Assembly (NCBI GenBank): GCA_004794785.1
Contig: SJOL01006413.1
Coordinates: 200,626 to 264,625, forward strand
Length of the DNA: 64,000 nucleotides
Source: Opisthorchis felineus
Taxonomy: Eukaryota; Platyhelminthes; Trematoda; Opisthorchiida; Opisthorchiidae
Direction of reading: 5' to 3'
Each line of letters begins with the position of its first letter. Position 1 is the first letter of the stretch. This document shows positions 46,835 through 58,940 of this stretch, piece by piece. The notes below the pieces were generated by a model. That model was given only the letters and a program-made list of their open reading frames with translations. It was not told the DNA's origin and searched no databases. The position numbers and the translations under genes were made by a program.

Positions 46835-47110
46835 TTAGCCGACGTATACGACTAACACGCAGCTACGGGTCTGCGATGCCTAATCAAATAGCTATATGGA
46901 ACCTACGTCGATCAAAGCGGACAGCTGAACGAACTCGCCAGACACACAGGACAAACGTGTGGCTATCCAACTGGCTGACAGGCTCCCATCTATCTTGACT
47001 TGGAAAATTCGAGGGTTCAACTTGGAGGAGATGAAAAGCTTAATTTTATTGCTTGTTTTGGTTAGCATATATGTCTGGCAGGGAAGCGTACGGCCTTTTG
47101 GGTGCGAGGT
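46835..47110 (+). repeat. Dispersed repeat Y, copies 2 and 3 in tandem
   Basis: 46835-46892 matches the middle of copy 1 (GACTAACACGCAGCT, CGATGCCTAATCA). From 46893, ATGGAACCTACGTCGATCAA and GCGGACAGCTGAACGAAC start a further copy that continues to ATATGTCTGGCAGGGAAG. So one partial unit is followed directly by a fuller one. Confidence 0.65.
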
Positions 47111-47618
47111 GTTCAGTGATCTGCTTACCCGAAATCGATTCAATTCGCGAATATAGACCGGCCTGAATCATAGGACTGCAGCTGTAAAATTGAATGCGCA
47201 CCAAAAATTACGAAGGAAGATTAATCAAAACAATTTCCAACGAAAGTAATACAGATCGCGTTGGTTTCTGGTTTGATCGTATATACAGCAAAAGGCAACA
47301 GTTTCCATCGCCCGATAGAAGGGGCACGTGCATTTACTAGCGCAAGTGTCAAACGTCTGGGAGTATTTGGGTATTTCCACAAGGAACTACGAGTTAGTCA
47401 ACGTAGATATGCCCTAATTTGTTAGTTCCAACGTAATGGTAATGAAGCCTTGGGGGTCGCGGCCTCAAGTGCCTCAAAACGAGGGAACACGCATCCGCAG
47501 TCATTCGACAGAGAACGCTCAGAACGTAGCAGTCTCCCCAGGATTTCCCTTCGGTCGCAGTGGTTTGAAGTATATATCTCATATTCCCGCATGAGCCAAT
47601 CGGAGTGCGGCCCAGCAA
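47111..47618. other. No recognisable gene; possible tail of the transposase relic
   Basis: A 74-codon minus frame at 47394-47618 follows the transposase relic in the same direction and could be its degraded continuation, but I cannot identify a SWIM zinc finger (CxCx..CxH) in it. Confidence 0.3.
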
Positions 47619-48771
47619 TTACGGGTCTCGGCGGAATCTATGTGATAGTATTATGCTAAACAGAGAACCTACTGTATGGCGTTGCCTAGGCAAGCCATAC
47701 GGTTGTATACCTGTCGGCTGTCCGCAGAGGGTGTCTATTACCAAAATACGCGGATGATATATACTACGTGCGTGCTTTCTGATAGCTTTGCTGATATGAA
47801 AATAGCACAACTTGACATCGCGGCCGAATGCTACTCTCGCATTTTGCATTTGTGCCGCCAATTTGTCGGTGTCGAACGTGTTATTTTGATACTGTTCGCC
47901 CATTATGTCCCTAAACAAGCCACACAGCTTACGCATAGGGGCAGATTGTTCGCTTTCCACAAAGTCATAAACAAACGGACGTCTGTTACGAATACCATCT
48001 GCGATCAAGAACTCTCAGAGCTCATAAACAACAGTGGTATAGTAGTATATTGGTATAGTATACGCAATAGTTGCCTAGAAAAGATTCAACTAAAAAGGTT
48101 TTTCACTTGTGTTATACAACCGGGGAGCGTCTGAACAGCGCCTTCTGCTGCCGTCTGGAGATGCACATGTGGCTATAGTGACCTCCCTTGACTCCAAAAC
48201 AAGAACACGTCCTGACTCGCGAAGATTTGCTACAATATAGCCCAACCATCTGGCACTTACTCAACAGAGATGGCCAACACCTCCGGCAGCAGCTGTATAC
48301 GTCCTGAGTGGTAAGGATCTTGCCGAATTCTTCGGCTAAAACTGCCGCATTAAGCGCGACGGTGTTCCATACTTCATCATGGCCCGGCACGTGTTCAACT
48401 GCTCTTCTTTCGGCCATCGATTCATTGGAAGTTGATCGTACAGTACTTGGAAACCTAAGTAGCTGTGTTTCAAATAACAAGAGTTGACTACGAGTTGGTT
48501 CCCGTATCTCCTTAGACAGAAACGCAATGGAAGGCCTGTGCTTCGCGTACTGTCTGTTAACAACAAATACGCTCAGCTTACCAGGTTCTTCGGATTCCTT
48601 GGCTTGCTGTTGTTTTTGCTGGTTGCCCGCTGCAATTGTGGTACACTCACTAGTAACGCAAAACGGCGTCCGTGTTTCGAATACTGGCACAACTACCACA
48701 TAGCTATCCGTCATGTATTCCTTTAACGCCTTCAAAAGTGCCGTAAAGGATGAAAACTGGGCACAAACCAA
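47619..48771 (-). mobile_element. MULE/ZSWIM-like transposase relic
   Basis: Two minus-strand pieces read in order. 48771-48350: FSSFTALLKALKEYMTDSYVV (start of the FLYWCH/FAR1-like N-terminal domain), a K/Q-rich stretch, and after a shift LAEEFGKILTTQDVYSCCRR, the helical segment before the transposase core. 48008-47760: VYDFVESEQSAPMRKLCGLF, then DKLAAQMQNARVAFGRDV and LCYFHISKAIRKHARS. This matches the 'D......LxxxFPxxxxLLCxFHxxKxxRK' centre of MULE-type DDE transposases as kept in ZSWIM1/3 proteins. Frames change at least twice and the usual C-terminal SWIM finger is not visible. It could be a domesticated gene's pseudogene rather than a transposon copy. Confidence 0.55.
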
Positions 48772-51700
48772 CTTCTCAAGAAGCTTATCTGAAGCGATAT
48801 CTGGAACCGTAGCACTGCAACTTTAAAACTGAAATTCGTGCCAGATGTTGAGAAGGGAGATGTGATCAAGTGGAACAGATTCCAACAAAACTAAGGTATT
48901 TTGGTGTGCGTATACATACGGCAAAATGTTAAATTTTTACGCGAAATGTTTTATTCCACACATTAGGGTTCGAAATCAAATCTTAGCATATTTTGATGTT
49001 CCGCGGTGTTCTTTAGGTGGAAGCAAACACCCAGAAAATAGCTTGTGCAAATTCCACCCAGGTGGATAGGTGAATAACGCTTGTATGAGTTATGCTGATG
49101 ACAGTATACACGTAACAATTAGATGAGTTCGCTCCGCGAACAGCGGTACAGCACATTTTTGGAAAGCTTGCCTTGCTTTGAATATAATCATGGGAGACAA
49201 CGTGATGCATCTTGCGATAGCGACACTAGTGTGCATCTCTGTGAATGATCTCCATTCTCAGTTTTGCACAACTTGCCAGTAGATGATACAGAGTTTTCAG
49301 ATATCTGCATGTGAATTGCCAGCAGTAAGATAATTTTTCTATTGGAAGTAGTTACAACCTTTAATTGTAACACCTCATAAAATGCAACAGCATTGTTGGC
49401 AAAAAGGGCCAGCCACCGTTGTCCATCCTAATAACCGTACACGTTGTTGTATTAGTTGGCTACTTATCGCAACTTCTAGGCCAATACCTATGTGCTACGC
49501 TGGTTATGAGGCCTAAACTATGCGTTGCGGCCCAATCCAACGGCCAAGGTTGGTCCTCCATACTCAAAATATTTTCCATCTGTCATTCTTGCGCCTGAAA
49601 ATACACAACTATCATTGAAAAATTATTCATTTATTGGTTTCCTCTGTAAATACGTAATTGATGGACATTCCAAACGCCGTTTTCCAGAAGCCTTTTTCAC
49701 CCAACAGGGCTTCTGAATGAGAAATATATGGTAATTTACATATCCCAAGTAAAGTTTTTCAGGCCTATTACCGTTACTTATCACCTGTTCAGTCATTTCC
49801 ACTGTCGATAATGCGTGTGTACACCGATGCTGCCATGTCTAAATTCAGTGATCATGAGCACTGTGGAACGCAATGAGGCCAAAGTCAAATTAGGGTTATA
49901 CAAATTAGTCGTAGGCTACAGTGGTATCGACTTGATCCGTAGAATTCAGGGACCTCATGCGTCCTCTAACGTGAACATATGAATGTAGCCGTGGTGGCGA
50001 TCTAGTGAGTGGGCAGATGCTCAGTGTCAAATCTGGTCCTTTAAAGCACTGAACCCCAACTTCACACCGCTTCTGCTGCCCGTCACTTATATGCTCTAGC
50101 CTAATAAAAACAACATGCCTGTTGTCCTCGACATAACTTGTAACTATCTCACACTCAACCGCAGTAAGACACTCTTGAACTAATGGATCCGTTCTTTGGC
50201 ACCGCAAATCAGCTTCTGTGCTTGCGTATTTAAAAAGATTATTTTGTGCTCTTCAGCAGCCGGCTGTAACTAAGAAGGTTTACACACCTTCAGGCTAGTC
50301 TGAAGCCATTTTCCATGTCCATCATATGGCTTTTGGCCTCCTTTAACTAAGCTTTCATGCCAACGTATTGTCACCAATTCTCACTTCCAACACAATGTCT
50401 AAACCATCCGAATACATAGGTGAATAGGGCAGCCCATCCCCATGATGTCTATTTCAGATGATGATGGTGGTCTATGGACTGCAAGGTTTGCTCCATCTCA
50501 TTGCCGCGGGAGCAAATATCATTTAACCCACATCCAGGTATCATACACCGCTAAAATGCCACCAGACCCGTCTTTGTCCTCTAAGCGGTCGATGGACCCT
50601 GACTTCCCATCACCCTTTCCCCCTTCCACCTGGTCATGGTTTTCGTCCGCTGACCATCCCCAAACATCCACCAAATCATTCTGTGCCATGTCCTCCCTCC
50701 GTAGTCTATGGCCTTACGATGCACAAGATTGCATGGTTGAAAACTCTCCCCTTTTTATGCGTGCCACCTTCCCAAAGACCCTCTTAACTCCGTGCTCATC
50801 CTTGTACTCCACCCTCTCCCATGAATTCACACCTTCTTTCTCCTACACGCACAACCCTACACACAGTGCCAAGTGCAACTCAATCGACCCAGAATACTCG
50901 CTTAGTGGATAATTCACCCCCGAGGATTCCTTGGTGCCAAAACACACCGCGCGTGACTCTATCAACTTCCTAATTAAAACGATTGGCCAGCCATTCAAAT
51001 TATCTATACTTTTCACAATTTTTACAGAAAATTTAACGAGAGCCTTTTTCGTCAAAAGCCTGCATCGCCCGCCCATGCTTGCCCCGGTTGTGACATACAT
51101 CCCAGGAAATCATCCTATAAATTCAAAATATCGATAAAAGCAGATGCTTTCTTATTTGTAAATTAACAGAAACCCACAAAATGCGCGTGGCGTGATGCCT
51201 CTGACCCAATTGGTTTTGAAAAATCTGCTCCACTAATTCACTTAGGCTCACCCAATTTCCAGGGTAAGTAGGCACTTCTATTCGCGCAGCACGTAATATT
51301 AGAAAGCCACCCATATCCTCGTTCTCTATGCCATTGTTCAGCCTGGCCCCTAACTGGTAACTTGTCTTCCTCTGCAGCTTCCTCTGAATGGGCGTCAATG
51401 AATTGTTGCGAAAACTGCCTTTGGCGGCCTTCTAACCCTCTTTTTGCCCTAAGACGCTCAAAAACATGCTATTCCCACTATTCCCACTACCCCAGATACC
51501 TGCCAACCTACCAACCGGTAACACGAGGTAGCTACGAAGTCACCTTCGCTACAACGAAAATGTCCGGAACCGCCTATTCACACATCTGCCCTTCTTGTCC
51601 AGCCTCATGGATGCGTACACAACCGGTTAGGAACTTAGTGGAGCACAATTTAGCTAATGCACGCTCCTCGTATTCAGCTACGGCCAAGCTGGATTGCACC

Positions 51701-52570
51701 GAACTTATACTTTCCATTCCTTTTTATTCCTTACTATCCTAACCAAAACGCCGATCATCGTTTTAGAAATATGGCAGTGTCGCCTCACCACGCTAGTTAG
51801 AGATTGTAACCACCCTTGGCTGCCAGATACTCTGATCCGCAGTCCGATGACGGTAAAGAACCACGCTGCACTTTCGATGGACCCAAATATACCCTTGATC
51901 CATGCTGCCCTTAATTTGTCACGATCCCCTGGCCAATCCTAACTACTCTGATAACCTCAACTGACTCCCCCAAGATGCTCATGTGCCGAGCCGTCTATGG
52001 ACCGAGTACGACGTCGCGAAGACGGTACCACGACTACCATACACAGTCCGATTGCTTGCCCGCAGTTCAACATACGTATACTATTTACTGGCCGAGCTTG
52101 TTACATACTTCCAAAAGTCTGTCTCACCACACTGATTAGGTGCCATGGCTCCGAATTACTGACCCGCTTATTGTGCGCCCAGCTATCGCTGCTCACAAAC
52201 CGACTAATTTCTACCATGGCACTATCAAGGACTCAGTATAACCTTCCAGGTCACGCGTGTGCTGACCATCATATAGGGGTCCACCAACCTCGCAAGATGC
52301 GACGGTCTCCCCTGCTTAATTTAGCCGGACGTTTTCTGCAAAGATGGTAAACGTCTTACGTAGTTCGCGAATGGCTGCTCAATTTCGAGTTTGCGCGGAC
52401 AAAGACGTAAGTATTGTTCTTATACCCTTTTGAAATATTTTTAGGTCTAACCAGGGTGAAAACAGGCGAAGAAACAAGCTTTTTCGCAAAATTTCCCAGT
52501 CACTTCGCGGCAACAGCATGCTGAGCCAATGCAGCCAATAAAAGTATGGATTCCGCACCCAAAGTAGACC
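48772..52570. other. No recognisable gene; strongly C-rich right half
   Basis: 48.8-50.4 kb has only short frames. From about 50.44 to 52.35 kb the plus strand is markedly richer in C than G, with long pyrimidine-rich frames (156 codons at 50442-50912, 126 at 51362-51742, 117 at 51997-52350) that have no domain and look like products of composition. The bias reverses near 52.4 kb. It may be untranslated LINE sequence; I cannot show this. Confidence 0.4.
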
Positions 52571-52697
52571 TTGGGTGCGCTCAAAGAAATTTTAATAAAA
52601 CGGCGGCTATCTGGGGGGATTTTAAGTTATAATGATAATAATAACGTTTATTCCCAACCTGTGGGTGGCGAGAAGCTATTGGATAGTTTGGTGTGGG

Positions 52698-52795
52698 TCC
52701 AGTGCTGGGGGCAATCACAGAGCACTGAGAGTATAAGGGTTCAGTGGGGGTGTCAACGTAAGTACTGGTAGTTGATGGCCCAATGGGTTTAGGTA
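52698..52795 (-). repeat. Linker repeat in LINE ORF1, unit 2
   Basis: GTGCTGGGGGCAATCACAGA, CACTGAGAGTATAAGGGTTC and TGGTAGTTGATGGCCCAATG line up with 53154-53250 at about 75% by eye. On the minus strand both units encode a P-x-P-P/S-T repeat containing VDTPTEPLYSQCSVIAPSTG (here) or VGAPMVPLDSQWSGITPSTE. Confidence 0.75.
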
Positions 52796-53153
52796 CGACT
52801 GCATACGAAGGGTCAGATTTTCGGGGATGCAGTTGAGGGTGGGTTACGTACCGTGACCTTAGCAATAAATGTTTGAGACCAAAGGCGTGGTGGAGGTGGA
52901 ACGCGGAGAGACAGCAGGTCATGGGGTCTGTGACGAGAACGAGTGCTGTCAACAACTGGTGTGGTCATTGCTCTGGTTGGCAGACTTACCGCATCAGTCG
53001 TTTCAGGACCTGGAGATAGTTCTACTGGGCTGATGGAGATATTTACAGTTTTCCTGGGTGGCAAAGCAAAAAGTCCATTTGTGGGAGCAATGGAGGGCTC
53101 AGGGTTTTGTAAGGCTGCGAAGCTAGAGGCTTCTGAATAGTGTAGTGCGGGTT

Positions 53154-53250
53154 CAGTGCTGGGAGTAATCCCAGACCATTGAGAGTCTAAGGGTACCATG
53201 GGAGCGCCAACGCAAGTGCTGCCGGTTGGTGGGGCGACGGGTTCAGGTAA
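53154..53250 (-). repeat. Linker repeat in LINE ORF1, unit 1
   Basis: Partner of 52698-52795, 455 bp away, same orientation; see that entry for the aligned blocks. The repeat spacing suggests a duplicated linker segment rather than a tandem satellite. Confidence 0.75.
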
Positions 53251-53944
53251 CTTTTTGGTAAGCTGTCTTTGGATTCGAGTACAGGAATTTTTTGGTAGAG
53301 GAGAGAAGACCCTGGGATGTTAGCAGACACGCGGCATCCTTTTCACCCCGGAATTGCATTATTATTGGACAGCACATGGATTGTTTCAGCTTTCGGAGGC
53401 GTCGAGCTGTAGACATTGTGTCCAGCATGCCACATGCAGTCAGGATGGCAGTTTTGGTATGTTCAATCGGAATTCGATCAGGCGCATTGAATTTTAGGAC
53501 CCGATGCCGGCATACGACGCTTTGACAAATCCCAGACACAGTCGTTTCATTAAGAATGGACGCTTTTTGTACATTGGTTTGATCGCATGTTGCGTCACGA
53601 TTTAGCAGACGTGCACTAGACTGTATGGTTCGGAGGGAGGACATTTCATTTTCTATCGTGTGCAGACGTGTTCTGAGATTTTCCAGGTCTTTCAGGACCT
53701 GAGATCCTACTGGCAGCTGTGAGAGAAGAGTGTTGCCAGGTTGAGGAGGCAAAGGTATGTCAGTTAGTACTACTGAACAATCTGAGGTTGCTTGGACTAC
53801 CGTCTTTGCCGGCCTCGAAAGGTGAGGGGGTTGGGAGCTGGGTCTTCTGGCTGTGAGGCGCTTCTTTGAACATACTGGGGAGATAGATGGTGGGGATTCG
53901 GGGTCTAGCAACCGCATTGAGGAGGAAGACGGGAGCGGTGTCAT

Positions 53945-56899
53945 ACTGAGATGCCCGGAGCAGGTTGAGGAATAATTGATTTGCGGGCATGCGTTGAGTG
54001 AGCTTTAGGGTTGTAGGAAAACCCTAGATTGTGTTATGAAGGTCTCAGTCAATCTTAGCCACCTGTGTGAGCTGGTAGTTTATATAGGACTGTGGAAGCG
54101 TGGGACAGTGGCAGCACGCCGAAAGGGACGATTATGTAGATGAGGACTAACGTGCTCGACGAACTGGGGACTAACACTGACAGGATTAGGCCTACTGAAG
54201 AAGGGAGACCTGTTGGCCTTTGTGATCGCAGCTAATTGGGGGACCACCGTAAATAAATAGTTATCTAGTATAAAAAATGGTTAAAGATCTATGGATGGGC
54301 TAGAATACAAAAAAGTTTCTACAACACCTGACCCTGAAAGTTTAGTTTCGCCCCTACCGTCAAATCCTAGAACCTTATGTAAAATTTTTCTTCGTACAAA
54401 CTATGGTTTCGGAGAAATTTAGGATGTGCGTCTAGGGATCAGCAAAACTGGTGCAAAAAGTCAAATTTAAACAACTAAATGGTTTTGGGGTTACTCATAT
54501 CCCCAAAACGGCTGTGGAGGTGAAACACCACAGAAAAGAAGCTAAGTTGGGACGTGTATCCCCGAAATCGGTCCAGACCGCAAGTCTAGGATTGTTGAGT
54601 TGGGGAGGCGGCGAAGGCTAGGACACTAGAACGAGGTGTGGGAATGGGTGAGAGGAGAATGGGTGCTGCGGTACTTAAGAAAAACTAAGCCAGTTCTCGG
54701 CAACGTTTTCACTTAGGATAGGTTACTTCAGGGTGTACTGACCGTGTGGCATTTTGCTGGACATCCTCCATCCTCATGCTACTGCACTTCATTCAGGGAA
54801 GCCAAATGAGGCTAGCATGTACCTTGGGACCTATATAAGTGGAGCAGAGCAAGTTACTCTGTTTGGTTTGTAGAGGGGAAAGTTACCATTCTGGCCGCCT
54901 TGTCACAAGGAATGTCTTCAGTAAGACAAAAAACTTGGGTGTGATCTGGTCCGAGAAATTCTTGTAAGATACTGCAGTGGGTATGGTTTAAGCTTCGGAG
55001 TGCGATGACAGGGTGATACCACCGCTTTGTCGTCTGTTAGAAAACATGTATGCATTTTTCTTTGGGCGGGGTGCATGGCGATTGGCCTCGGACAAGTTGC
55101 TTGGTATCAGTCGCCATCTACAGGGATTTTGTGCCTATATGTCATGATTTTAACTGGTCAGTTATCGGTTGGTCGGTTGGGGTCCGAGTACAATCATATG
55201 TGGGTGTGCAAATGGGAATAGCAAAGAACATTGCCTAACGCTAGATTCTTGTGGCTTTGCTCTGGTGGCATGCACCGGGGGTAAAGCTGGCCTGGGGACC
55301 AAAAGTGCCGGCCGCTGGAGACCGAGGATAACCAGCGAAGTAGTAGAAAGAAAATTCGTAAACCCCGCGACGATCTCTAAGTATGTCATGCCGACTGGTG
55401 TCACAGGTTCTCGAGAAGGCAAAACGAATGCAGTCAAATTTGCCGTTCCCGGAGTGAGCTAGAACACTATGAAAATGTAGACTACAATGGTTGGAATGAA
55501 GTGGGCTGTGAGAAAACCACGGAAGGAAGAACATAGGGTGGGAGAATCGCAGTGATCAACTGACGGCTTTCTTCGTGAGTTTACATAGTAAAGGTTTGAT
55601 GCACTGATTCACAGTATTTGAAGGCTTCGTCGGTTCCCGCCCCGATATATGCAGAGTATAATCGTCAGCTTCGATGAAGAGGAACGTAATCCTACGGAAG
55701 GTGGACTAGAGAACAATATAGTGCGAAAGCACTTCATGGGGATCCTAGGGCGTGAACCATCAGGTCTAGGGGGCCAACTCTGTTGTCAGAGTAACAATAG
55801 ATTTCCCCGCACGCTCAGGAGAAAGCGAAGAACTAAAGGGCGGGATAGGCGGTGGGGATAAATGGAATCGGGGTCAGGGTAAGAGCATTTAAGAGGTGAT
55901 ACAAAAAAGCTGGCAGTGTATGGCAGAAAAGCCGGCTGCCTCAGAGGTGGCCGACCTGGGTTCACCATCACGGACCGCCGGGGGGAAAAGCCTAGATTTC
56001 GTCCAGCGCTGACAATAGGTACGAAACAGCGACTGTGGAGGAATGTAAGTCCTCACCAGGAGCAGGTTCTTGTTGTTTGTTTGGTTCGGATGGCTTAGGC
56101 GTGGAGCTCCATGTAGGCTAAATGGCTGATGCCGCACTGGTTCTCTCTGTGATGTATCCGGAGTGTGCGCTTTCAGTTAGGAGGCTTGTGAAGTGTGCCT
56201 GGGCGTCTTTGATGACGGGGGTGACCAAGAATATCAGTGGGGAAGTGAAGCCTGCATACCTTCAGATTCCTGGTGGTGAGTTTTGGCCCAATTTCTCAAA
56301 GGCAGTGGAGCAAAAGCTGTGGGTAAACTAGGAATGTGAGGTCGCCAGGGTGGGAGGTGGGTCCGAGTGGGCCGGACTCGTTGGTCTAGTTTAAGCAGCA
56401 CTCCGCCTCTTACGGTGGCCAGTAATGTTCACTACGGGCCAGTGGAAAGTGTCTCACTATCCCAAAGAGCGCAGATCTCTGAACTGTAAAGCGTAAACTG
56501 AGGGTCGTCGGCCGAGTCAGGACACCATTCGGTGCCCGACGACACCTAACTGAAGCCAAAACAAGGGACAGCCGGTTGAGCGCTGATGTCAAGATCATCA
56601 GTTAATATGATACAGTAGTGATTGAGTGCGTAAAGAGGGATGGAGAGGATAGAGAGGATGAAGAGGACCAGGCCATATTCTGGGGATTTTGGAGGGTGGA
56701 AAATATAAAAAACTTGGGAGCGCTCTCTGCCCTGTAAGTTTCGAGGCAGAAAACGGGTTTACTGTGCAAGAACGGTTGGGGAGTTGTGTCGGCTAGGATG
56801 CCATAACGCAGGACGTCTAACGTCAGCTCGTCCTTGACAATTCAAACCAGTTCATTGGCTGTGCTCTTTATCCTACGTTATCTGGTCACTGGGAGAAGA
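53945..56899. other. No recognisable gene; strongly G-rich
   Basis: The plus strand is visibly G-rich throughout, the opposite of 50.4-52.35 kb. Frames up to 97 codons on both strands (for example 55169-55462 and 55241-55534) overlap and show no domain. Because LINE ORF1 lies to the left on the minus strand, this could be its 5' untranslated region; and the LINE to the right begins only at ~56900, without an endonuclease. Confidence 0.4.
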
Positions 56900-58940
56900 C
56901 AAAATAGATATGGAAGCGAAGATTGGTAGCTCCGTTGAAGACTTATACAGGACCATTGTCCAGAAAGTTCACGAGGCTGACGCAATGTTCGTCCCAAGAC
57001 AACCAGCACGCGGCCGCATGAGCCGCAAGCTACCGAAAAGGATTAGGCGTCTTCTGGATAAGAGGTCTCAACTATTTTCCAAAAAATTGACTACAGGAGA
57101 TACAGAAGACGAGCTGGCAGTTGGTAAAATGCGGAACCGCTGTAAACAAGAAATACGCCAATGGAACATACGAAAACAAGCCATCAATCTGGACCTCGCC
57201 CGGAAAAACAGAAATGTGCTGTTTAAATACATGAGACATCACCGCAGAAACAAGCCATCTGAGTTCTCCTTGAGGGAGAGGGACGGGCAACCCACGAGTG
57301 ACAAAATAGTGGTATCTGAGGTCTACAGAGTACACTTTGCAGGCCTGTATTCAGCCCCATCATCCTCGTCACATCCAACCTTGTCAAGGCGCAACTATGA
57401 ACGGCCTCTAACTGATTTGATCTTCACGGTGGAGGACGTTCGTCAACTCTTGCACGAGATCAACCCGTTCTGCGCATTCGGGCCCGACGAAGCCCACCCA
57501 AGGATACCGAAGGAAACGTCATACACACTGGCAAATTATTTATACATGGTGTTTCGTCAGTCGCTTGACGAAGGCCACCTTCCCTCTGCTTGGAGCGTGG
57601 CGAGTGTCACACCAATCTACAAAACTGGTGACCGACTATCGCCTGGCAGCTACAGGCCTATAAGCCTCACTAGCGTGCTATGCAAGGTGATGGAACNNNN
57701 NNNNNNNNNNNNNNNNNNNNNNNNNNNNNNNNNNNNNNNNNNNNNNNNNNNNNNNNNNNNNNNNNNNNNNNNNNNNNNNNNNNNNNNNNNNNNNNNNNNN
57801 NNNNNNNNNNNNNNNNNNNNNNNNNNNNNNNNNNNNNNNNNNNNNNNNNNNNNNNNNNNNNNNNNNNNNNNNNNNNNNNNNNNNNNNNNNNNNNNNNNNN
57901 NNNNNNNNNNNNNNNNNNNNNNNNNNNNNNNNNNNNNNNNNNNNNNNNNNNNNNNNNNNNNNNNNNNNNNNNNNNNNNNNNNNNNNNNNNNNNNNNNNNN
58001 NNNNNNNNNNNNNNNNNNNNNNNNNNNNNNNNNNNNNNNNNNNNNNNNNNNNNNNNNNNNNNNNNNNNNNNNNNNNNNNNNNNNNNNNNNNNNNNNNNNN
58101 NNNNNNNNNNNNNNNNNNNNNNNNNNNNNNNNNNNNNNNNNNNNNNNNNNNNNNNNNNNNNNNNNNNNNNNNNNNNNNNNNNNNNNNNNNNNNNNNNNNN
58201 NNNNNNNNNNNNNNNNNNNNNNNNNNNNNNNNNNNNNNNNNNNNNNNNNNNNNNNNNNNNNNNNNNNNNNNNNNNNNNNNNNNNNNNNNNNNNNNNNNNN
58301 NNNNNNNNNNNNNNNNNNNNNNNNNNNNNNNNNNNNNNNNNNNNNNNNNNNNNNNNNNNNNNNNNNNNNNNNNNNNNNNNNNNNNNNNNNNNNNNNNNNN
58401 NNNNNNNNNNNNNNNNNNNNNNNNNNNNNNNNNNNNNNNNNNNNNNNNNNNNNNNNNNNNNNNNNNNNNNNNNNNNNNNNNNNNNNNNNNNNNNNNNNNN
58501 NNNNNNNNNNNNNNNNNNNNNNNNNNNNNNNNNNNNNNNNNNNNNNNNNNNNNNNNNNNNNNNNNNNNNNNNNNNNNNNNNNNNNNNNNNNNNNNNNNNN
58601 NNNNNNNNNNNNNNNNNNNNNNNNNNNNNNNNNNNNNNNNNNNNNNNNNNNNNNNNNNNNNNNNNNNTTTTTTTCTCATTTGGCGTAGTAGCTGCGTGGA
58701 ATAACCTTCCTCCGACGGTTGTCCACGCTCCTTCTAGAACCCACTATTAGACACTTTCTTATGCGAGTCCTCGTGCTGGCAGGCATTCTGCCCCGCGCTG
58801 AGAAGTTAACGAGCAGTGCTACACCCTTTCTTCGCTTGTGCCATTCAGGCGAACGACAGCCGCTGAACGGCAAGAACAAAACCGACCGGGGAAACTTGGG
58901 CGAAAGCCTCGATCCTGTGTATCAATCCGTGAATCCGCGA
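56900..58940 (+). mobile_element. CR1-like LINE, RT open frame interrupted by the assembly gap
   Basis: From 56910 an uninterrupted plus frame encodes the linker and start of a CR1-like RT up to the gap: VEDLYRTIVQKVHEAD, a basic segment KLPKRIRRLLDKRSQLFSKK, VLFKYMRHHRRNKPS, FTVEDVRQLLHEINPFCAFG, DEGHLPSAWSVASVTPIYKT and SPGSYRPISLTSVLCKVME (RT motif 1/2a region). The catalytic palm must lie in the 971-N gap. After the gap, SFGVVAAWNNLPPTVVHAPS is the RT C-terminus, followed by the family tail GGGCGAAAGCCTCGATCC and GTGTATCAATCCGTGAATCC. No stops occur in ~260 codons before the gap, so this is the youngest LINE in the window. The endonuclease is absent (5' truncation near 56890). Confidence 0.9.
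57697..58667. other. Assembly gap (971 N)
   Basis: A run of N within the RT frame. An intact CR1-like RT would need about 1.5-1.8 kb between the flanking motifs, so the gap length may be an estimate or the copy may be deleted. Confidence 0.99.

Larger units (their letters stand above)
52620..53944 (-). mobile_element. LINE ORF1 (coiled coil, nucleic-acid-binding-like) with 3' tail
   Basis: The minus frame 53944-53243 (233 codons) has a Pro/Ser-rich N-terminus, a heptad-like helix (QVLKDLENLRTRLHTIENEM), then RVLKFNAPDRIPIEHTKTAI, LTACGMLDTMSTARRLRKLK, SMCCPIIMQFRGEKDAACLL and TSQGLL. That order is the RRM-like core plus 'LL.S..LL' end of CR1/Jockey ORF1 proteins. It continues out of frame as a proline-rich linker with a ~95-bp repeat (53199-52813, 52955-52581). 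It ends at a tail GAATAAACGTTATTATTATC just before 52620. No endonuclease or RT follows, so this is an internally deleted or non-autonomous copy. Confidence 0.65.

Noticed and set aside
49905..50207. 100-codon minus frame that reads like protein (VECEIVTSYVEDNRHVVFIR)
   Set aside because: No domain, no convincing splice sites and no neighbouring exons; could be chance or an eroded repeat.
56400..56580. Possible further SINE copy (GGTGCCCGACGACACC, GTCGGCCGAGTC)
   Set aside because: Only short words match the family body and no head or box motifs are present.
57678..58750. Long frames on both strands across 57.7-58.7 kb
   Set aside because: They are almost entirely N and carry no information.
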